From assembly GCF_003298775.1 (NCBI RefSeq), contig NZ_QNTQ01000006.1, forward strand, positions 62,001 to 126,000: 64,000 nucleotides of DNA, read 5' to 3'. Within the stretch, counting starts at the first letter, position 1. Each line of letters starts with the position of its first letter. This DNA is from Rhodosalinus halophilus. GTDB taxonomy: Bacteria > Pseudomonadota > Alphaproteobacteria > Rhodobacterales > Rhodobacteraceae. This document shows, one piece after another, positions 17,421-25,182 of this stretch. The translations under genes were made by a program, and so were the position numbers. Below the pieces are notes generated by a model. The model did no database searches. It saw only the letters and a list, made by a program, of their open reading frames with translations, and was not told the DNA's origin.

Positions 17421-18603
17421 GCTCTTTCACGAACATCTTGCGGGGCCGGTTGCAAAGGGTTTCCGCCGGGCCGTCCTCGCGGATGACGATCGACTCGGTG
17501 ATCTCGAGCCCCCAGTCGCGCATCCAGAGCCCCGGCATGAAGTGGAAGGTCATGCCCGGCATCAGCACGGTGCGGTCCTCTGGGCGCAGCGAGACGGTGC
17601 GCTCGCCCCAGTCGGGCGGGTAGGAAAGCCCGATGGCGTAGCCGCAGCGGCCCTTCCGCTCGATCCCCGCACGTGCCAGCGCGAGGTTCATCGCCTCTGC
17701 CACATCGCCCGCGGTATTGCCGGCGCGCGCCGCGTCGAGGCCCGCCTCGAGCCCCGCGACGAGCGCGGCCTCGGCGCGCAGGATGTCCGACGGCGGCCGG
17801 CCGAGAAAGATCGTCCGGCAGAGCGGGGCGTGATAGCGCCGGTAACAGCCCGCGATCTCGAAGAAGGTGGCCTCGCCGCCGGCGAATTCGCGCCCGTCCC
17901 ACGTGAGGTGCGGCGCGGCGGCGTCGGCGCCCGAGGGCAGCATGGGCACGATGGCCGGGTAATCGCCCCAGTGGCCGTCCGCGCCCAGGATGGCGTCGCG
18001 CCAGGCCTCGGCCACCACCTCGTTCTTGGGCACGCCGGCGGCCGTGCGCTCCACCAGGCCGTCGATGATCGCCTCCGAGATGCGCGCGGCGCGGCGCATG
18101 AAGACGAGTTCCTCGTCGGATTTCACCGAGCGCTGCCAGTTGACGAGCGCGGTGGCATCGTCGAACCGGGCATGCGGCAGCGCTTCGGTCAGCACGGCGT
18201 GCGCCTTGGCGGAGTAGTAGTAGTTTTCCATCTCGACGCCGATGCGCGCGCGCTCCAGCCCCAGCTCGGCCAGCCGCAGCGCGAGATCCTGCATCGGGTG
18301 GCGCTCGATCGACTGAACGAAGCCGTCGTCGTAGCCGTGCACGTGATCGTCGGCCATCCAAACGGTGCGCAGCGCGCCCTCGGCATCCATCGCACGCCCC
18401 CACCATCGGGGATCGCCGTCCTTGGTCACGATGACGCCCTGATGCACGTAGAAGGACCAGCCGTCGTAGCCCGTGAGCCACGCCATGTTCGACGGGTCGG
18501 TGACGACGAGCGCATCGAGGCCGGCGGCCTCCATGGCGACGCGGGTGCGCGCCAGCCGGCGCTCGTATTCCGACAGCGAGAAGGGCAGGTCCTTGCGAAT
18601 CAT
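17290..18603 (-). CDS. doeA: M24/creatinase-fold hydrolase, ectoine hydrolase (DoeA/EutD)-like
   Basis: A 437-residue creatinase-fold protein. DPSNMAWLTGYDGWSFYVHQ (36-55), the MENYYYSAKAH segment, TFFEIAGCYRRYH with Glu249, and GLSYPPDWGERT (325-336) resemble the DoeA/EutD family, which opens ectoine to N-acetyl-diaminobutyrate using a glutamate and no metal. GGAGGTG precedes the ATG at 18603. The family normally ends near residue 394 (MFVKE); here the frame runs 43 residues further and overlaps argE-like by 131 bases. The fold is secure. Ectoine as substrate is likely but not proven, because the transporter nearby is of the polyamine type and no doeB-type deacetylase is present. Confidence 0.7.
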   Translation of the reverse strand: MIRKDLPFSLSEYERRLARTRVAMEAAGLDALVVTDPSNMAWLTGYDGWSFYVHQGVIVTKDGDPRWWGRAMDAEGALRTVWMADDHVHGYDDGFVQSIERHPMQDLALRLAELGLERARIGVEMENYYYSAKAHAVLTEALPHARFDDATALVNWQRSVKSDEELVFMRRAARISEAIIDGLVERTAAGVPKNEVVAEAWRDAILGADGHWGDYPAIVPMLPSGADAAAPHLTWDGREFAGGEATFFEIAGCYRRYHAPLCRTIFLGRPPSDILRAEAALVAGLEAGLDAARAGNTAGDVAEAMNLALARAGIERKGRCGYAIGLSYPPDWGERTVSLRPEDRTVLMPGMTFHFMPGLWMRDWGLEITESIVIREDGPAETLCNRPRKMFVKEHEQAVPRPFDIGGPDRVSDRVVGFEPGDDGLSGGPADEPRRQN

Positions 18604-18740
18604 CGGCACCTCCGGGGAGCGAGAGAACTGACGCATGGTCGCCCGGTTGTGCACATCACGACAGTCCCAAAACGACATGAAGGGTGCCGTTTTCGGGATT
18701 CTTCCGAAAAATCTTGTCGCTACGCCCAATCTCGAGGCGG

Positions 18741-18779
18741 CCGGCGGGCCTGTTGTGCACAGCTTGAACGGCCCGCCGG
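18741..18779 (-). terminator. hairpin between aminotransferase and doeA-like gene
   Basis: Perfect 10-base arms CCGGCGGGCC (18741-18750) and GGCCCGCCGG (18770-18779) enclose a 19-base loop, right after the aminotransferase stop on the minus strand. There is no U-run, so it is a weak terminator at best; it may protect mRNA ends. The rest of the 188-base gap holds TTGTGCACA twice (near 18644 and 18752) and an AAAACG/CGTTTT inverted repeat (18669-18693), possibly promoter or operator sequence for the doeA-like gene. Confidence 0.4.
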
Positions 18780-18791
18780 GCTGCGGCCGGC

Positions 18792-20186
18792 TCAGGCCGC
18801 CTGCATCAGGCCCTGCGCCTCGATCTCTTCCATCGCCTCGTCCAGCGCGATGCGTGCGCGCTCGATCAGCGTGTCGATCTCTGCCTGGCTGATCACCAGC
18901 GGCGGCGAGATCACCATGCGGTCGCCCACGTGCCGCATCACCAGATCGTTGGCGAAGCTTCGCTCGCGGCATATCAGGCCGACGGTCCCCGGGTCCGAGG
19001 CGAATTTCGCCCGGCTGGCCTTGTCCGGGGTCAGCGCGATCGAGGCCATCATGCCGCGGATCGTCGCCTCGCCCACCAGCGGGTGATCCGCGAGGCTCTC
19101 CCACTTCTTCTTCAGATAGGGCGCCGTCGTCTCGCGCACGCGCTCGACGATCTTCTCCTCCTCGAGGATGCGGAGGTTTTCCAGCGCCACGGCGCAGGCG
19201 ACCGGGTGGCCGGAATAGGTGTAGCCATGGAAGAACTCGTCCTTCGCGATGGTCTCGGCCACCTCGTCGGAGACGATCGAGCCGCCGATGGGCTGGTAGC
19301 CCGAGGACAGCCCCTTGGCGATGGTCATGATGTCCGGCTCGATGCCGTAGCCCTGCGAACCGAACCATTCGCCCGTGCGGCCAAAGCCGCAGATCACCTC
19401 GTCGGCGATCAGCAGGATGCCGTATTCCTTCACGATCCGCCGGATTTCGGGCCAGTAGCTCTCGGGCGGCACGATCACGCCGCCCGCGCCCTGCACCGGC
19501 TCGGCGATGAAGGCGCCCACCTTGTCGGGGCCGATGCGCTGGATCGCCTCCTCGAGCTGGCGGGCGCGCGCGATGCCGAATTCCTCGGGCGACATCTCGC
19601 CACCCTCGCCCCACCAGTAGGGCTGGTCGATGTGGTGGATGCCCGGGATCGGCAGCCCGCCCTGCGAATGCATCGCCGCCATGCCGCCGAGGCTCGCGCT
19701 GCCCATCGACGAGCCGTGATAGCCGTTCTTGCGCGCCACGATGACCTGACGCTCGGGTTGCCCCTTCTGCGCCCAGTAGTGCCGCACGAGCCGGATGTTG
19801 GTGTCGTTCGCCTCGGACCCCGAGGAGGCGAAGAAGACGTGGTTCAGGTGGCCCGGCGCCAGTTCCGCGATCTTTGCCGAAAGCGCGATGGCGGGCACAT
19901 GCGTCGTCTGGAAGAAGGTGTTGTAGTAAGGCAGCTCCTTCATCTGGCGATAGGCGGCTTCGGCCAGTTCGTCCCGGCCGTAGCCCACGTTGACGCACCA
20001 CAGGCCCGCCATGCCGTCGAGGATGCGGTGCCCCTCGCTGTCCTTCAGCCAGACGCCCTCGGCCCCGGTGATGACGCGCACCCCCTTCTCGCGTAGCGCG
20101 CCGTGATCGGTGAAGGGATGCAGGTGGTGCGCGGCGTCGAGACGCTGCAGCTCGGCCGTGGGCATATGATTCGTGATCTTGTTCAA
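18792..20186 (-). CDS. class III aminotransferase (putrescine/diamine:pyruvate type)
   Basis: A 464-residue PLP-dependent fold-type I omega-aminotransferase. Seen are AAHHLHPFTDH at the N-terminus, GLWCVNVGYGR, FFASSGSEANDTNIR, the LLIADEVICGFGRTGEWFG motif with the PLP-binding Asp, and the lysine in TIAKGLSSGYQPIGG. It is close to SpuC-like putrescine or spermidine:pyruvate transaminases and to DoeD, which uses diaminobutyrate. The start looks like TTG at 20186 with AAAGG upstream; the first in-frame ATG (20165) has no ribosome site and would remove the conserved ITNH residues. A GntR-type site lies 48 bases upstream. Confidence 0.88.
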   Translation of the reverse strand: MNKITNHMPTAELQRLDAAHHLHPFTDHGALREKGVRVITGAEGVWLKDSEGHRILDGMAGLWCVNVGYGRDELAEAAYRQMKELPYYNTFFQTTHVPAIALSAKIAELAPGHLNHVFFASSGSEANDTNIRLVRHYWAQKGQPERQVIVARKNGYHGSSMGSASLGGMAAMHSQGGLPIPGIHHIDQPYWWGEGGEMSPEEFGIARARQLEEAIQRIGPDKVGAFIAEPVQGAGGVIVPPESYWPEIRRIVKEYGILLIADEVICGFGRTGEWFGSQGYGIEPDIMTIAKGLSSGYQPIGGSIVSDEVAETIAKDEFFHGYTYSGHPVACAVALENLRILEEEKIVERVRETTAPYLKKKWESLADHPLVGEATIRGMMASIALTPDKASRAKFASDPGTVGLICRERSFANDLVMRHVGDRMVISPPLVISQAEIDTLIERARIALDEAMEEIEAQGLMQAA

Positions 20187-20233
20187 AACGCTGCCTTTCG
20201 GTTGGAGCAGATCGCGCGAAGGTATCGCTGCGA

Positions 20234-20249
20234 GAATATGATCAAATTA
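20234..20249. promoter_or_regulatory. candidate GntR operator 2, upstream of aminotransferase
   Basis: GAATATGATCAAATTA matches the perfect palindrome at 21010-21025 in 12 of 16 positions, including the whole TGATCAAAT core. It overlaps the stop codon of the GntR gene and sits 48 bases before the aminotransferase start on the same strand, so it could control that gene separately from the transporter. Confidence 0.5.
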
Positions 20250-20936
20250 TGCGCTGTCAATCGAATCGCCCGGCGCCTCGCGCAGCAGCGCCATGCCGTC
20301 GCCGACATCGCGGCGCATCGCCTCGGCCGCGGCGTCGGGGTTTCCCTCCGCCAGGGCGGCCAGAAGCTCCTTGTGCCGGTCGGGCATCCGGCCGGTGCCC
20401 GCGCGTCCGCAGACCACGCGCATGGAGGGGCCGAAACGCAGCCAGAGCCCGGCGGCGAGGCTTTCCAGAACCGGGGCAGCCGCGGTCGCGTAGAGCAGGG
20501 AGTGGAAGCCGTGATTGCGCCGCAGGTAGCCCGACACGTCGCCCCGCGCGATGGCCGCGTCGAGTGCCGCGTCCTCGGCAGCGAGACGGTCTCGATCCGC
20601 GCGATCCGCCTTCAGCGTCGCGCGCCGCGCCAGTTCGGGCTCCAGCGCGAGGCGGGCGAAGAGGAGTTCCTCCACGTCGGTCGCGCCCAGAACGGGAACC
20701 GAGACGCGCCGGTTGCCATGGGCGAGGAGCGCGCCCTCGGCGATCAGGCGGCGGATCGCCTCGCGCACGGGCGTCATGCCGGCCCCGGTGGCGGCGACGA
20801 GGCCCTGAATCGTGACCGGCTCGCCCGGGGCCATCTCTCCGAAGAGGATGCGGTCGCGCAGCGCGCGATAGACCTGCTCATGCGCGGGCAGGGCGGCGCC
20901 GTCTGCCGCCGTCGCGCGCAACTGCGCCTCTTGCAT
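20247..20936 (-). CDS. GntR-family (FadR/FCD subfamily) transcriptional regulator
   Basis: A 229-residue regulator with an N-terminal winged helix (EQVYRALRDRILFGEMAPGE to GMTPVREAIRRLIAEGAL, about residues 20-70) and a C-terminal all-helical FCD effector domain; DVSGYLRRNHGFHSLLY gives the Asp/His metal-type residues of that domain. The ATG at 20936 has GGAGGCGGG before it. The gene is divergent from potF and upstream of the aminotransferase, with matching palindromes next to both, so it most likely controls these units in response to a diamine or a breakdown product. Confidence 0.9.
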   Translation of the reverse strand: MQEAQLRATAADGAALPAHEQVYRALRDRILFGEMAPGEPVTIQGLVAATGAGMTPVREAIRRLIAEGALLAHGNRRVSVPVLGATDVEELLFARLALEPELARRATLKADRADRDRLAAEDAALDAAIARGDVSGYLRRNHGFHSLLYATAAAPVLESLAAGLWLRFGPSMRVVCGRAGTGRMPDRHKELLAALAEGNPDAAAEAMRRDVGDGMALLREAPGDSIDSA

Positions 20937-21009
20937 GGGTTCCCGCCTCCGTCGCCGCTTGCGCCGCACCAGCCTGCGTGAAAACATCTCGACATGGCCG
21001 GGTCGTCCG

Positions 21010-21025
21010 GTATTTGATCAAATAC
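21010..21025. promoter_or_regulatory. perfect 16-base palindrome, candidate GntR operator 1
   Basis: GTATTTGATCAAATAC is its own reverse complement. It lies in the 138-base gap between the GntR gene and potF. A possible potF promoter has TCGACA (20989-20994), a 16-base spacer and TATTTG (21011-21016), so the site would cover the -10 element and block transcription when bound. This position is typical for autoregulated divergent regulators. Confidence 0.65.
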
Positions 21026-21074
21026 GCCAAGCTGGGGCAACCGGCCCAGACGACCGATCCAACGGGAGACCGAC

Positions 21075-22157
21075 ATGAAGAAGATGATCCTGACGACGAC
21101 CGCGATCGCGCTCGGCGCAGGGGCCGCCGCCGCGCAGGAGGTGCGCGTCTACAACTGGTCCGACTACATCGACGAGGCGCTTCTCGAGAAATTCGAGGAA
21201 GAGACGGGCTACGACCTGATCTACGACGTCTTCGATTCCAACGAACTTCTGGAGACCAAGATGCTCGCCGGCGGCTCGGGCTACGACGTGGTCGTGCCCT
21301 CGGGCACCTTCCTGGCGCGCCAGATTCAGGCCGGCGCCTTCCAGAAGCTCGACTACGAGCAGCTGCCCAACGCCGAGCATCTCTGGGGGGTGATCCGTGA
21401 CCGGACCGAGACCTACGATCCCGGCCACGAGTATTCCGTCAACTACATGTGGGGCACGACCGGCATCGGCGTGAACGTGGACGAGGTGAAGGCGGCGCTC
21501 GGCGAGGACGCGCCGATGAACTCGCTCTCGCTGATCTTCGAGCCGGAGAACATGGAAAAGCTGGCCGAGTGCGGCGTGCATTTCCTCGATGCGCCCTCCG
21601 AGCTCATCCCCGCCGCGCTCGCCTATATCGGCGAGGATCCCGACAGCCATGACCCGGAGGTGATCGAGAAGACGGCCGACGTGCTGATGCCGATCCGGCC
21701 CTACGTGCAGAAGTTCCACAGCTCCGAATACATCAACGCGCTCGCCAACGGCGACATCTGCGTGGCCTTCGGCTGGTCCGGCGACGTGCTGCAGGCGGGC
21801 TGGCGCGCCGAGGAGGCGGAAAACGGCGTGAACATCGCCTACTACCCGCCGAAGGAAGGGGCGCTGATGTGGTTCGACCAGATGGCGATCCCGGCCGACG
21901 CGCCCAACCCCGAGGGCGCGCATGCCTTCATCAACTTCATGCTTGAGCCGGAGAACATCGCGCAGGCGTCGAACTACGTCTGGTACGCCAACGGCAACAT
22001 CGATTCGCAGGAGCTTCTGGACGAGGAAGTGCTGAACAATCCGGCGATCTATCCGGACGAGGAGACGCTGGAGAACCTCTACACGACGACGCCCTATCCG
22101 GCGCGCGTGCAGCGCACGGTCACGCGGCTCTGGACCCGCATAAAGTCGGGCACCTGA
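21075..22157 (+). CDS. potF: polyamine ABC transporter substrate-binding protein (PotF-like)
   Basis: A 360-residue periplasmic binding protein. Residues 1-21 are a signal peptide with Lys-Lys, a hydrophobic core and an AAAAQ cleavage site. The mature start VRVYNWSDYIDEALLEKFEE is the PotF/PotD hallmark, and MWGTTGIGVNVDEV, DLMxL-like MNSLSLIFEPEN and EYINALANGDICVAFGWSGD line the polyamine pocket. It delivers putrescine or spermidine to PotGHI. A strong hairpin terminator follows, so this gene is probably expressed more than the membrane parts. Confidence 0.93.
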   Translation: MKKMILTTTAIALGAGAAAAQEVRVYNWSDYIDEALLEKFEEETGYDLIYDVFDSNELLETKMLAGGSGYDVVVPSGTFLARQIQAGAFQKLDYEQLPNAEHLWGVIRDRTETYDPGHEYSVNYMWGTTGIGVNVDEVKAALGEDAPMNSLSLIFEPENMEKLAECGVHFLDAPSELIPAALAYIGEDPDSHDPEVIEKTADVLMPIRPYVQKFHSSEYINALANGDICVAFGWSGDVLQAGWRAEEAENGVNIAYYPPKEGALMWFDQMAIPADAPNPEGAHAFINFMLEPENIAQASNYVWYANGNIDSQELLDEEVLNNPAIYPDEETLENLYTTTPYPARVQRTVTRLWTRIKSGT

Positions 22158-22173
22158 GCGGCCCGCGCCCACC

Positions 22174-22203
22174 GGCCCGCGCGCGACCGCGCGCGGGCCT
22201 TTC
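22174..22203 (+). terminator. intercistronic terminator/attenuator after potF
   Basis: Perfect 11-base GC-rich arms (GGCCCGCGCGC at 22174-22184 and GCGCGCGGGCC at 22189-22199) with a 4-base loop are followed by TTT. It lies 17 bases after the potF stop and 30 bases before potG. A partial stop here would give excess binding protein over the membrane complex, and the stem would protect the potF message. Confidence 0.75.
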
Positions 22204-22228
22204 CCTGCCCTGAACCGGGAGTCCGCCG

Positions 22229-23377
22229 ATGGCGCAGCCTTCGCCGCAGCAGGTCTTCGCCCCCTGGGAGGATCCGAACGAGAAGCCGCTGATCGAATTC
22301 CGCGGCGTGACCAAGCGGTTCGGCGATTTCACCGCGATCGACGACGTCTCGCTCAGCATCTTCCGGCGCGAGTTCTTCGCGCTGCTCGGCCCCTCGGGCT
22401 GCGGCAAGACCACGCTGATGCGGATGCTCGCAGGCTTCGAGGCGCCCACCGAGGGCACCATCCTGCTCGACGGGCAGGACATCGCGCCGGTGCCGCCCAA
22501 CAAGCGGGCGGTGAACATGATGTTTCAGTCCTACGCGCTCTTCCCGCATCTCAGCGTCTGGGAGAACATCGCCTTCGGGCTCAAGCGCGACCGGATGGAG
22601 AAGGACCGCATCGCCCAGCGCGTGGACGAGATGCTGCGGCTGACGCGGCTGGAAAAGTTCGCCCGACGCAAGCCGCATCAGATCTCGGGCGGCCAGCGCC
22701 AGCGGGTGGCGCTGGCGCGCAGCCTCGCCAAGGCGCCGAAACTGCTGCTGCTCGACGAGCCGCTGGGCGCGCTGGACAAGAAGCTGCGCCAGGACACCCA
22801 GTTCGAGCTGATGGACATTCAGGAGAAGACGGGCACCACCTTCGTCATCGTCACCCACGACCAGGAAGAGGCGATGACCGTGGCCAGCCGCGTCGCCGTC
22901 ATGGACGAGGGCAGGATCATCCAGGTCGCCACACCCGACGTGATCTACGAAAGCCCCGCATCGGTCTATGTCGCCGACTTCATCGGCGACGTGAACATCA
23001 TCGAGGGCCGCGCCACGCCGGTGCCGGACGACGGCGAGGGCCGCGTGAACGTCGCCTGGGCCGAAGGGCAGCCGCCGATCCGCGGCACCACGCGGCGCCG
23101 CTTCGAGACCGGGCAGAAGGCCTGGTTCGCGATTCGGCCGGAAAAGATCGCCATCACGCAGGACCGGCCGGAAGACGCCGCCAACGCGGTCAGGGGCAAG
23201 GTTCTGGACATCGCCTATCTCGGCAACATCTCGACCTACCACGTCGAGCTGCCGACAGGCCATGTCGTCAAGGCCCAGACCGCCAACACCCGACGCATCG
23301 CCCGCCGCGCCTTCACCTGGGAGGACGAGGTCTGGCTGAGCTGGACCGCGACGGCCGGCGTGCTGCTGGAGGACTGA
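22229..23377 (+). CDS. potG: polyamine ABC transporter ATP-binding protein (PotG/PotA-like)
   Basis: A 382-residue ATPase. Walker A is GPSGCGKTT (about residue 55), the Q-loop follows in MMFQSYALFPHLSVW, the signature is ISGGQRQRVALARSL, Walker B is LLLLDEPLGALD, and the switch His is in VIVTHDQEEAMT. The last 100 residues form a TOBE-type regulatory domain. It powers uptake by the PotHI permease. GGGAG precedes the ATG, and the potH ATG follows 4 bases after the stop. Confidence 0.95.
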   Translation: MAQPSPQQVFAPWEDPNEKPLIEFRGVTKRFGDFTAIDDVSLSIFRREFFALLGPSGCGKTTLMRMLAGFEAPTEGTILLDGQDIAPVPPNKRAVNMMFQSYALFPHLSVWENIAFGLKRDRMEKDRIAQRVDEMLRLTRLEKFARRKPHQISGGQRQRVALARSLAKAPKLLLLDEPLGALDKKLRQDTQFELMDIQEKTGTTFVIVTHDQEEAMTVASRVAVMDEGRIIQVATPDVIYESPASVYVADFIGDVNIIEGRATPVPDDGEGRVNVAWAEGQPPIRGTTRRRFETGQKAWFAIRPEKIAITQDRPEDAANAVRGKVLDIAYLGNISTYHVELPTGHVVKAQTANTRRIARRAFTWEDEVWLSWTATAGVLLED

Positions 23378-23381
23378 GCCC

Positions 23382-24272
23382 ATGCGCCGCTTCGCCCTGA
23401 TCGCGATGCCCTACGCCTGGCTCCTCGCGCTCTTCCTGATCCCCTTCCTGATCGTGCTGAAGATCGCGCTGTCGGACTATGCGCTCTCGATCCCGCCCTA
23501 CACGCCCACCTTCGATCTCTCCCAAGGCTGGCAGGGTGTGCGCGACTTCTTCGCGGCGCTCGATTTCGAGAACTTCGTCTTCCTCACGACCGACGACCTC
23601 TACTGGAAGGCCTATCTCTCCTCGGTCTGGATCGCCGCCGTCTCGACCTTTCTCGCGCTACTGGTGGGCTATCCCATCGCCTACGGCATGGCGCGCGCGG
23701 CGCCCGAATGGCGGCCGACCCTCCTGATGCTGGTGATCCTGCCCTTCTGGACCAGCTTCCTGATCCGCGTCTATTCGTGGATCGGCATCCTGTCGGGCGA
23801 GGGCTATCTCAACCAGTTCCTGATGGGGCTCGGGCTCATCGACGCGCCGCTCACGATCCTGAACACCAACATCGCGGTCTATATCGGGATCGTCTACACC
23901 TACCTGCCCTTCATGATCCTGCCCATATACGCGACGCTGGAGAAGATGGACGACTCGCTGCTCGAGGCGGCCGAGGATCTGGGCTGTTCGCGCATCTCGG
24001 CCTTCTGGCTCGTCACCGTGCCGTTGTCGAAGACCGGCATCATCGCGGGCTGCTTCCTGGTCTTCATCCCGGCGATCGGCGAATTCGTGATCCCCTCGCT
24101 CCTGGGCGGATCCGAGACGCTGATGATCGGCAAGGTGCTTTGGGAGGAATTCTTCAACAACCGGGACTGGCCCGTGGCCTCGGCGGTGGCGACGGTTCTC
24201 CTTCTGATCCTCGTCATCCCCATCGTGCTCTTCCAGCGCAACGAACAGAAGCAGCGGGAGGCCGAGGGATGA
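23382..24272 (+). CDS. potH: polyamine ABC transporter permease (PotH/PotB-like)
   Basis: A 296-residue inner-membrane permease with six hydrophobic segments. The ATPase-coupling EAA loop is visible as LLEAAEDLGCSRISAFWLVTVP (about residues 190-210), ending in the family Gly and Leu-Pro pattern. A long periplasmic loop (residues 35-80) follows helix 1, as in PotB/PotH. It lies 4 bases after potG and before an 88-base hairpin-rich spacer preceding potI. Confidence 0.93.
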   Translation: MRRFALIAMPYAWLLALFLIPFLIVLKIALSDYALSIPPYTPTFDLSQGWQGVRDFFAALDFENFVFLTTDDLYWKAYLSSVWIAAVSTFLALLVGYPIAYGMARAAPEWRPTLLMLVILPFWTSFLIRVYSWIGILSGEGYLNQFLMGLGLIDAPLTILNTNIAVYIGIVYTYLPFMILPIYATLEKMDDSLLEAAEDLGCSRISAFWLVTVPLSKTGIIAGCFLVFIPAIGEFVIPSLLGGSETLMIGKVLWEEFFNNRDWPVASAVATVLLLILVIPIVLFQRNEQKQREAEG

Positions 24273-24283
24273 GCGCGGAGAGA

Positions 24284-24300
24284 GATTTTCGCCGAAAATC
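24284..24300. promoter_or_regulatory. small hairpin in potH-potI spacer
   Basis: GATTTTCG and CGAAAATC are exact inverted arms separated by one base. More imperfect TTTTCG/CGAA repeats follow to 24350, within an 88-base gap that interrupts an otherwise tight operon. The AT-rich repeats differ from the surrounding GC-rich coding DNA. They may stabilise the upstream mRNA or be a degenerate repeat element; no promoter is clear. Confidence 0.4.
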
Positions 24301-24360
24301 TTTCGGAGCTGATCGGTTCGAAGGCTTTTCGATCGAAGATTCTTCGCGGAGGCGCGTTGC

Positions 24361-25182
24361 ATGAAACGCTTCTCCTGGTTCAACGCGACCTCGCTCACGC
24401 TCGGCTTCGCCTTCCTCTACCTGCCGATGATCATCCTGATCGTCTACAGCTTCAACGCGTCCAAGCTGGTGACGGTCTGGGCAGGCTTCTCGACCCGCTG
24501 GTATGGCGAGTTGCTGCGCGACGAGGCCTTCCTCGACGCGGCCTGGGTCACGCTGCAGGTCGCGGTCGCCTCCTCCACCATCGCCACCGTGCTGGGCACG
24601 ATGGCGGCGCATGTCATGGTGCGCGCCGGGCGGTTCTGGGGGCGCACGCTGTTTTCCGGCATGATCTACGCGCCGCTCGTCATGCCCGAAGTCATCACCG
24701 GCCTGTCGCTGCTGCTGCTGTTCATCAACATCGGGCTCGACCGCGGGATTCTGACGATCATTCTCGCGCATACGACCTTCTCGATGTGCTACGTCTCGGT
24801 GGTCGTCTCTTCGCGGCTGGTGAGCTTCGACCGCTCGCTGGAGGAGGCCGCGCTCGATCTCGGCTGCTCGCCCTTCGAGGCGTTCCGTCTGGTCACGCTG
24901 CCGATCATCCTGCCGGCAGTGATCTCCGGCTGGCTTCTGGCCTTCACCCTCTCGCTGGACGACCTGGTGATCGCGAGCTTCACCGCCGGGCCGTCGGCCA
25001 CCACGCTGCCGATCAAGATCTTCTCCTCGATCCGGCTCGGCGTGAGCCCCGAGATCAACGCGCTCTCGACCATCCTGATCGCCATCGTGGCGGCGGGTGT
25101 GATCACCGCCTCGCTGGTCTCCAAGCGCGCCGCGGTGCGCCAGGCGGCCGAAGAGCGCGAGGCGGTCCGCGCCCCGGCATGA
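24361..25182 (+). CDS. potI: polyamine ABC transporter permease (PotI/PotC-like)
   Basis: A 273-residue second permease of the polyamine importer, six hydrophobic segments starting with SLTLGFAFLYLPMIILIVYSF, a PotC/PotI hallmark. The EAA coupling loop is LEEAALDLGCSPFEAFRLVTLP. The WYGELLRDEAFLDAAWVTLQ segment is also typical. Its TGA overlaps the ATG of the FAD oxidoreductase (ATGA), so uptake and the first oxidation are translated together. Confidence 0.94.
   Translation: MKRFSWFNATSLTLGFAFLYLPMIILIVYSFNASKLVTVWAGFSTRWYGELLRDEAFLDAAWVTLQVAVASSTIATVLGTMAAHVMVRAGRFWGRTLFSGMIYAPLVMPEVITGLSLLLLFINIGLDRGILTIILAHTTFSMCYVSVVVSSRLVSFDRSLEEAALDLGCSPFEAFRLVTLPIILPAVISGWLLAFTLSLDDLVIASFTAGPSATTLPIKIFSSIRLGVSPEINALSTILIAIVAAGVITASLVSKRAAVRQAAEEREAVRAPA

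Noticed and set aside
23708-24364. Extra gene in the potH/potI region
   Set aside because: It is a shifted frame of potH with no hydrophobic helices and no ribosome site.
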